Of a stretch of 64,000 nucleotides of DNA, positions 56,460 to 64,000 are shown piece after piece (the first letter of the stretch is position 1; each line of letters starts with the position of its first letter). The stretch is taken from assembly GCF_003369915.1 (NCBI RefSeq), contig NC_046673.1, forward strand, positions 23,117,718 through 23,181,717, given 5' to 3'. The stretch is from Drosophila miranda (Eukaryota; Arthropoda; Insecta; Diptera; Drosophilidae). Under the pieces are notes generated by a model. That model searched no databases and had not been told where the DNA came from. It worked only from the letters and a program-made list of their open reading frames with translations. A program made the translations under genes and the position numbers.

Positions 56460-57014
56460 GCAACATTATAGTATTCATCTTTGCGGTTGCGTATTTTTTT
56501 TTTTGCGTAATTCGATCGAATTCGGCCAGAGGAATGCCAGAATGCCAAAATGCCAGAAATTGTTTTTCGCCGATTTGCAGGCAAAAGAATATTTGGCTCT
56601 GATCCGTAATATATCGCCAGAACGAGCTTTCAAATCGATATTAATCATGCGTGGAAATGCCATAAATTAGGCGCGTCCCGAAACCGAAATGAAAACACAA
56701 TCATTTTCATTCGCAGTTTGCTGTTCTGTTTGCTGTTTTCCTCTGTCTCTCTGTCTTTTTTGGCATTTGGCTTGTACCGAATGTCGACGGTCATTAGTCA
56801 ATCGGTTCTAAAGGCATATCGGCCGGGGCCATGGGATGCCCAGTTCTGTTTTTGTGTCCTAGTAGTAGTTCTATAGAGTCTTATAGAACTGATCGTTTAC
56901 TTACCGCCACGCATTCGCATTTGATGCAGTACATCACCCCGAAGGGCGGTCCCAGATCCGCATACCAGGTCGAGCCCAACTCACGGAGAACTTTGCCAAA
57001 CTGACATTCGGTAA
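46777..57014 (-). CDS. sog: short gastrulation (chordin homologue), last five coding exons
   Basis: Partial gene. Minus-strand exons 56,905-57,014; 55,375-55,507; 49,633-49,692; 47,119-49,508; 46,777-46,989 join in frame to about 969 codons (D. melanogaster Sog 1038 aa). The missing piece is the N-terminal cytoplasmic/signal-anchor exon, upstream beyond 64,000. Sog is a secreted BMP antagonist that binds Dpp/Scw, is cleaved by Tolloid and shapes dorsal-ventral patterning. Seen in order: von Willebrand C repeat CR1 over the first two exons (TECQFGKVLRELGSTWYAD; CRNIKNECPPAKC; GKCCKTCPGD); a 20-codon linker exon (DVALDVPVPNEEEERNMK); CHRD repeats (FVDDAGVILEEHQLETTL; HLTLVFNGIFGAEEYADAAL; SGLAWVYLNTDGSLAYNI); then CR2 (CFHSGRFYNESEQW), CR3 (GCRLGDQFHAAGASWHPF) and CR4 (GCKVVNKVYENGQEWHPI), ending in a His/Arg/Gln-rich tail. 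The CR2-CR3 spacer differs from D. melanogaster and has a Ser/Ala run. No lesion seen. Confidence 0.97.
49953..50039. promoter_or_regulatory. candidate early enhancer motifs (Zelda/Snail-type)
   Basis: Two exact CAGGTAG words (49,953-49,959 and 50,033-50,039), the optimal Zelda site, flank a CAGGTG Snail-type E-box at 49,998-50,003. sog is an early zygotic gene repressed by Snail, so the grouping is suggestive. I see no good Dorsal site beside it, which weakens the case. Confidence 0.3.
50471..50506. repeat. CT microsatellite in a sog intron
   Basis: Uninterrupted CT dinucleotides (GAGA-type on the minus strand), which could bind GAGA factor. Confidence 0.9.
54751..54771 (+). repeat. near-homopolymeric G run
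   Basis: Five G, one A, then fifteen G. Quadruplex-prone and prone to sequencing error. Confidence 0.85.
56429..56456. repeat. AG microsatellite in a sog intron
   Basis: About 14 AG units, a GAGA-factor-type sequence, in the intron between 55,508 and 56,904. Confidence 0.9.
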
Positions 57015-60000
57015 CTGAAAAAACGAAAAAAGATAAAAACCAAAATTAATTTCCTCAATTGCCATGTACGGATCTCTGTATATGGTATACTATATGGTAC
57101 TATATATGGTATATATGTGTATGGGTATGTCTGTGTGTGTGTGTGTTCAGGTTGCTGTGGCGCCAGTCGATTGCAATTGCTTATATACGGAACAGCCGAT
57201 GCCTATATATCACCGACTGGCGACTGGCGCGACTGGGGGACTGATGATGATGCAAAGCGAGGCTAGTACTCGCACTCGCACTCGCACTCGTATTTACAAT
57301 ATACTCGTATATTGTATGTAATAATAATGAAAATCCATAAACCAAACGACAGACGCCCACAACGAGTGCGCCAGAAGGGGGCCACTGGGAGTATTGTCAG
57401 TCGATCAACAACTAATTAACTTCAATCGAACAACTCTCAATTGATTGGGGTCCCAGGCCAGTGATCCACATCACAGAGATGGAGACAGGAGAAACAGGAG
57501 AGACAGGAGACAGGAGACTGGACTCTGATTCAGATCCATATCCAGACTCCGATGCGGTTTCGGGTGGGCAGTAATCGAAATTGCCATCTCGTTGCAGCCA
57601 TGAGAACGTTTTCAGCCAAAAGCTGCAACATCAGCAGCAGCCACATGCCAGAGACGGCTGCGGCACCAGCATTCTGTGGCGCCACATTCGTTGAGAGGCG
57701 TTGAGGCACCGCTTCCGGCAGCGTTTTCAATTACAGATGCAAAAACCCAAAGGCGATGGCAAAGGCGATGAAGAAGCGCCACCAACTGGGACGCTCTGCT
57801 GGGCGCCAACAAGTGTCAAATGGCGGGATTAGCTGCGGAATGGGGCTGGGGCTGAGGCTGGGTCTGGGTCTGGGGCATGGGGACATCAACAGCAGCAGCA
57901 GCAGCAGCAGCAACCGATTCGATAGTCTCAATTTCATTAGCAGCTTCTTCTTTTTTTTTGTGTGTGATTTTTGTGATTTTTCAGATCGTTAATTGGCTGC
58001 GCGCGCGGCACGGCCACGGGCATAGGCACAGGCACAGCTTTGCACAAAATGCCACAAATCGTATGCAAATCGAAGACTGAAGCGGCGAGACGAGACGCGT
58101 TAAATTATTAATATATTTTAATTACCAACACACTCGCGGCATCCCATCGCATTGCATCGAAATTATGCTAAAACTCTTGGCGCCACTCATAAAAAATGTA
58201 AACGAATCGAATCATCGAAATGAAACAAACCGAAAAGCGGCCAAAAAGAGCCCCCAAACCCCAGCCCGAAACCCCAAACCCCAAACCCGTAACTAGACAC
58301 AGCCAAAAGACCAAAATTGGGCATTTTTTGTGCTGTTGCTTTGGCAATGAAAAAAAACGGGGAAAACAATGGTAGGAAAACTCATTTAATTACAGTATGC
58401 GAAAAGCCCAGCGGAAGCGGCTAAAAGCGCGCTCGAAACGCAGGGAAAACGCGTTCAAGTCCCAGAAATTTGCACAAATTTGTAGGAAAATCTCAGCCGA
58501 GAATGATGTTGAAAAAAGAACCCTGGAGAAGAACCCACCATCCATAAACAAGCGAGTACAGGCAAAGATATGAAGCACCTGTGCTGTCTGTCCCTCGGCC
58601 CGTAGCCGCTTATCACCGGCCCCCATCACTCCACATCATTCACAATTCCATATCTCTTTGGCGTTTTCACATGTGTTCGCCAAAAGGAACAGAGAAACGG
58701 CAAAAGAGGAGCGACAGGGCAGGGCTGGGCTGACAATAACCTAATTAACTAAATACACGTGATAGCGATAGCGGACTACCTTGCTGAACCAGAAATTTTG
58801 ATGCAATCGAACCACCCACCCAGCGGCAGAAGCGGCAGCAGCAGCAGCAGCAGCCGCAGCAGAACCCCTGACGGACACTCTGTCGGGGCGCCATGGCGTA
58901 TACGTGATAAGTGGCGCTAACGACGCGCGACGTTTATCAATTTTGTTGTAGCTGTTTTTGTTGCTGCTCTTGTCATTGGCGCCAGTTTTATTTGCGTGCG
59001 AAACAATTTAAATACGACTACAAAAACAACAGCTGCAGCAGAAGCAGCAAAACAATGAGAGAATAATCCCCGCGCAATAGATTTATAAGTAAAACAAAAA
59101 CAACAACAACAACAGAAAAAAAACATATAATATAGTACTTTTTTGTCTGTGTGCAAGGCAGCAGCTCCAGTGGGAGGCGATAATCTCCCAGCAATGTCCG
59201 TTAATCGCATTCCAAGAGACCCGAGATCTGCAGCATGGATCGTATATAGTACACGGATCGGATCGGTGCACTCCCCAGAGAATTTCTCAAGAAGTGGCAT
59301 TTTTCACAGGGGAAAAGATAGCTGCGGAGACAATGGTCTCCCATTAAGGATCTAAGATCTAAGCAATCGCTTGAAGAGCGATGTTCTGGTGGAAGCTTAT
59401 CGATTAAATATCGATTCCACAAGAGAAGGACTTTGTTTTCACGTAGAACTTAATAGGAAATCGAAATGGAAACTAAATTCTTTCTCTCCCTTCGGAATCC
59501 ACTTCCTGTTTTCATTTCTAAAATTTGTCTAACCGAAAAAAACAACAATAGCCCGAAAATACTCATGGAATCCGGAAAATTCTGTTTCTGGTTCTGTTTC
59601 TGTTTCTGGTTTTGCTTTTGCTGATTTGTTGGAAAAATGGTTCAATTGTTGTTTGTTTATGCTCTTAATAGAGTAACATTTTTGACGGATTGCACTGTTG
59701 GTGCTGTCGTTCCAGGCCATTTGTGATTTATGGCCGTTTTGTTGCGATTCGCAGCATTCCCATTCATTGAAAAAAGACCCGAACGTGCAACGAACGAAGG
59801 AACGAAACAGCGAAGCAACGAAACAACGAAATGAAATGGGAAATATGCCTGTAAATAAATTACACACATTTTGATGTGCCACAAGGCTGGATGCGGATGC
59901 GGAGGGGGCAGGGGGCAGGGAAGGAGGCTGCAGCGTGGGCGGACAGCCTGCCACACACAAGTGCATTCCACACACACACACACAGATGCATCTGCACATG

Positions 60001-63000
60001 TATTTGGGCTTATTTTTAAGTTTAATTTAAGACGAAATGTCTAGAAATAAATTGTATCTTTTTCTGTTGTTGCTGTTGTTGCTGTTGTTGGCAGTGCATT
60101 GGACTCAAGCACGCAAAAAGGAGAGAGACAGAGAGGCAGCTAGTGGGGGCAGAGAGAGCGAAAGCGAGAGCGAGAGTGAGAGTGGAGCAAAAATTGCAAC
60201 AATTTACGGACTGCAACGGCAGCAGCCACCGCAACTTGAAAGTGTCTGGGCAAACATTTGCAGCCTACGAATCATTAGCAAACAAATGTTAAAAATAATA
60301 ATGCCCCCGCTGGCCCCCTGCCCCCTTCGCATGCAGTTTTGGGCAGGCGACAAAAGTTTTCAAAGATGAGATCATTCGTTGCCGAAACTAAAGGAAGAGG
60401 AAAAGAGAAAGGACACTCCTTTGCTGAAAGGAGAAGCGTGTCAATTTGGACCATGGACTATTTGGTGTGGTGTGCCATTGTGGTGCGGTATGCTCTGCAT
60501 AAAGACAGCAAAATATACATATGTATCTCTTTTTTGTGCTTTACAATGTGCTAATTACAGTCAAAAGAACAGCCACACCACCACACCACACACACGTGGG
60601 ACGGAAGACGGAAGACAGAAGACAGAAGAGGGGCAGATACAGATACTCGTACAAGTATCTCGTACTACATGTGTCATCGGTGGATATGCTGCTGCTGTGG
60701 CCACCAGGCTGTGGCTGTGGCTGTTGCTGTGGTTGTGGCTGTGGCCAAAAGGAAAACGTACCACAGATATTTTCGCCTGGCAATTGTGATTGTTGCCAAA
60801 TGCGTTGCTGCTGGTGCTGCTGCCACACTCTATAGTACTGTACTGCTGTGGTTGTTGCTGCTGTTGCAGTGACTCACATGACGCAGAACCAGAACCAAAA
60901 GCCAGCGACGGCGTCGAGTTGTCGGCTATTTTTTGTAGCAGCAGCAGCAGCAGAATGAGATAGGTAGGGTAGACTATGGCTATGGAAAGAGACAGCGAGC
61001 CGGGGGGACAGACAGAGTGCCTTTGAAAATTTTGGCGCTCGTACGCGCTTTTAATTGAGTTAAAAGATCAGCGGAGATCAGTGGATATATCGTATATAGA
61101 GCAGGCCAGGCAGGCAGGCAGGCCGGCAGGCCGAAACTGTTTTTATTTATTTATACACACAAACATGTAATATATAGCATATATATTGGATGTATCTATA
61201 AGATATATATGTGCATATTTATTTATCTGGCCTTTCTGTGGGTTGGATCTTGTTTAATGTTATTTTTATTTTGCGCCTTAATTAATTGTGGCAAAATAAT
61301 TAGCGCAAATGTTAAAGCTCAACATGGGATATCATAAAATTCAATGAAAAGAAAAGAAAACTTGCAGATACACAGACACATATGAATATAATCAAAGAAC
61401 AGTATATGTATCTGCATCTGTATCTGTATCTCTGGTACTACTTTGAGGAATGGGTGGACTGATTTGTTTCTCTCTGTGAATGACTCGGTCCGATTCCGTT
61501 GCTCCTTTCGGTTTGAGTTGCTTCAAATTTGACAGCTACGAGTGTTGGCCTGTCAATCAGTCCATCAATCAATCGAATCTGCCCTCAAATGAAAACACAG
61601 CGGCACACAACAGAGAACAAAACAAAACGAAACCGAATCAAACTCCGATAAAAACCCAACAGATATACATATGTATGTAGGTGTATCTGGGTATCTCTGT
61701 ATCTGTGTATTTGTACAAATGGTTCACGAACTGCGAACCAGTTCGGTCCGCCAGTTATTTGTTTTATAAGCAATTAAATTATTTAAGTGCAAAGCAAACA
61801 AAGCCAGAAATGTGTTTGCGGCCAGCGTTTTTCTTTCATTTTTGGGGACACGCCAGTTCTAATGAAGATTTCTAATGGCTGATTAAGTGCGTTTTCCCCT
61901 CCGCCCCACCCATACAGAGGGCAGCCAAGGGGGCTATGGGGCACCACACATCGTCGCTTGTGGTCGCCAGGGCGGTGATAATTTATGACAGCTGAGGAGG
62001 AGAGCAAACACCACCCGATCGAAGGCGGTGCAAAGCGGCAACGGAGCAAACAAAAACTGATGGACAAATACTACTCGCAGCAATACCCGTTGGGATACCT
62101 TGGGACGCCTTAGGACCCCTTACCCTCCCCTAACAAAAATAAAAAATAAATAAAGTTCAAAAGTGAAAAAGCCGCACCACCACGCGTAAAAAGTCGCCAG
62201 CGAAACGCCCCCAAATCGAGCAGCAGCGGCAGCACCAGCAGAACCCAAAAAAGGGGGGCTCGTTCCTCGCGGTTTTCGCCACGCCGCCTGATCTGCAGCC
62301 AAGAAAAATCGCCACGAAAGCAAAATTCGCTTACGCCTGCATTTGGCTTATGTAAAAAGACCAAAACAATTCTATTGTTGAATAAGAGCAGGTGGAGCAA
62401 GTACAGTGCGTTTCGTGAGGGCAGGACGGACAGCCAAGAAATGTTGCAGAGAATTAATCTTGGCCCAAAAAGCGGCTTAAGATTCGCCAAGGATCTATGT
62501 CCAGAAACCACAATCTATAACATGAATGTATCTATGGATGCACTATGGATGCACACACACTGTATGTATCTTTTGCTTCTGTCTGATTTTGGAGCAACAG
62601 CGGCAACAAGCACTGAAGGAGGACCCGAGTCCCGGCCTGGCCGTAAACATTTTCAATGACTATTTTTATTTTGTTGGTTTTTAGCTTTTAGTTTCAGCCT
62701 TGCCGTTCCATTGCCAACCGTTCCCGTTCCCGTTTCGTTCCTTTCCGTTCCGTTCTGTTCTGTTTTGCTCCCCTTCCGTTCCGTTTTGCGAGTAAAAAGC
62801 AAATCACGCGACCGACTGCGACTGTGACTGCGACTTGCCCCACACTTGCCACCGCCACAGTCGCAGCCACAGCCACAGCCACATCCACACAGATGTCGAC
62901 AAACAGCAGACAATAACGAGAACAACAACAACAACCACTCATCCCTCATGCCTCATACGTTTGCTGTTCACTTTTTTATTTTTGCTAATTTTAAATGCGC

Positions 63001-64000
63001 TGATAAGTTGCACAAATATGTTGGGGATGTATCTTTCTTTTTATTCTGTATCTTTTTTTGGGGATGCGATGGGGATGGATCGATGCAATGAATGGGCAGG
63101 GCAGCAGCCGGCAAAACGCGTCACGCGACACGCGATTTGCAAGCGCATTTCTCGGGGATTTTCGGTTTCTGCCTCTGTCTCTGGTGGGTGGTGGATGGTG
63201 GCTGGTGGGTGTGGGAAAAAGATTTGCCCAATGTGCGACTATTAAAGGGTAGATTTAATTGTTAAGCTATGCAAATGCCATGCCCAATTGCAGATGGTTT
63301 GCTGAGACCGAAAATTGGCATTGGATTTGAAATTTTCTTAGCAATTTGCGAATATTTTTTGAATATATTTCAGCAGATTTTGATGATGGCAAGAGCCAAA
63401 GATCCCGCCAAGGAAGCTTAAGGCCTCACGTCCCAGGCTGGAAACATGAGCTGAAGACGATGCTCTCTGAATATTCGCTTCTATTGCAAAAGTGCACTGT
63501 ATCTGTATCTGTTTCTGTATCTGTATCTGTATAAACATTGCAAATTGATGCCCAGATGGATCCGAGATCTATCTTTTGCCGCCATAGCCAGGCACAGGCC
63601 GGCCCGGCTATCAGCGATCCACAATTTAGATGATGCGTACAAATGCATCGCTCATTTGTGGCAAGAAGCGGTGGCAGAGGGCGCTGATTGCGGCCTGATA
63701 ATTAATGCATGGCAGGAATGCGGCATGTGCTAATGAAAGGCATGGCGAATGCCACAGAGCACGGGACACGACCAGGACAGGACCGGGCCAAAACCAGGAG
63801 AGAACTGGCAAATGGATGGCGCCATCATCGATGGATCCATCGAAAGACAGTGAGAGAGAGGGGGAGATCTGCTATTAGCTGTCAATTATCAGCTGTGACG
63901 AGAGCTGGCCCAAAAGCACTCACTCTCTGGTTTCCGTTTTCCCCATTCATTCGAACGGAAACGGCGGGAAACACACAGCCTACGGATAACGATTCGAGTT
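57015..64000 (-). other. sog first intron (runs out of the window)
   Basis: No coding exon is found upstream of 57,014. A signal-anchor exon ending in a single G before the acceptor is required and is absent, so this is intron. It holds CAG repeats at 57,888-57,911, poly-Gln-like CAG/CTG clusters near 58,840 and 60,940, a palindromic E-box CACATGTG at 58,668-58,675, a TAGGTAG at 60,961-60,967, and near the right end a consensus Su(H) site TGTGGGAAA at 63,210-63,218 with an imperfect Dorsal-like GGGGATTTTCGG at 63,154-63,165. In D. melanogaster this intron carries the lateral-stripe enhancer. Confidence 0.75.

Noticed and set aside
57888..57911. CAG run as a polyglutamine coding exon
   Set aside because: It lies in the first sog intron with no splice-compatible frame and no recognisable protein around it.
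1..64000. tRNA, rRNA or snoRNA genes
   Set aside because: I looked for the tRNA B box (GGTTCGANTCC), paired anticodon-arm context and rRNA-like blocks and found none. A covariance-model scan would be more sensitive and was not possible here.

Overview
The window is nuclear DNA of a Drosophila species. The signs are short introns of about 55-70 nt with GTRAGT donors, DRE (TATCGATA) and Ohler motif 1/6 core promoters, abundant CA/CT microsatellites, a ZAD zinc-finger gene and a recognisable short gastrulation (sog) gene. Several proteins differ from the D. melanogaster versions I know, so this is not D. melanogaster. An obscura-group species is my best guess, not proven. sog is X-linked (Muller A) in D. 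melanogaster, so the window is probably X.

Layout. 1-5.2 kb holds no gene I can support. 5.2-5.8 kb is an orphan ORF. 7.0-7.9 kb (+) encodes an isoaspartyl peptidase/L-asparaginase. 8.4-9.1 kb (-) encodes the SPRING1/C12orf49 homologue, a Golgi regulator of SREBP. 10.5-11.5 kb (+) encodes the DNAJC25 homologue. 12.4-14.2 kb (-) is a ZAD-C2H2 zinc-finger gene (ZF1).

14-27 kb is the most unusual region: a local tandem amplification of ZF - DALRD3 - CHSY. There are three copies of a DALRD3-like gene (a tRNA m3C-pathway factor). Copy A is frameshifted; B and C are intact. Between them lie a ZAD gene cut off in its first finger (ZF2), three copies of an antisense ZAD relic, a diverged relic of the chondroitin synthase 3' end, and a fresh in-frame chimera carrying the C-terminal part of chondroitin synthase. 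Both duplication junctions join a 5' piece from the zinc-finger side to the 3' end of chondroitin synthase. A near-identical 3.2 kb tract flanked by diverged paralogous sequence points to gene conversion.

26.3-31.3 kb (-) is the complete five-exon chondroitin sulfate synthase gene (CHSY1 family), with an alkaline phosphatase gene nested in its third intron on the opposite strand. 31-46.7 kb is mostly non-coding, with one plausible orphan secreted-protein ORF at about 39 kb. 46.8-57.0 kb (-) holds the last five coding exons of sog. Its signal-anchor exon is not visible, so the first intron runs from 57,015 past the window end.

The genes do not form one pathway. SPRING1 and chondroitin synthase are Golgi proteins, DNAJC25 is probably an ER membrane J-protein, alkaline phosphatase and Sog are secreted or surface proteins, and DALRD3 acts on tRNA. 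All exon borders were read by eye from frame continuity and splice consensus.
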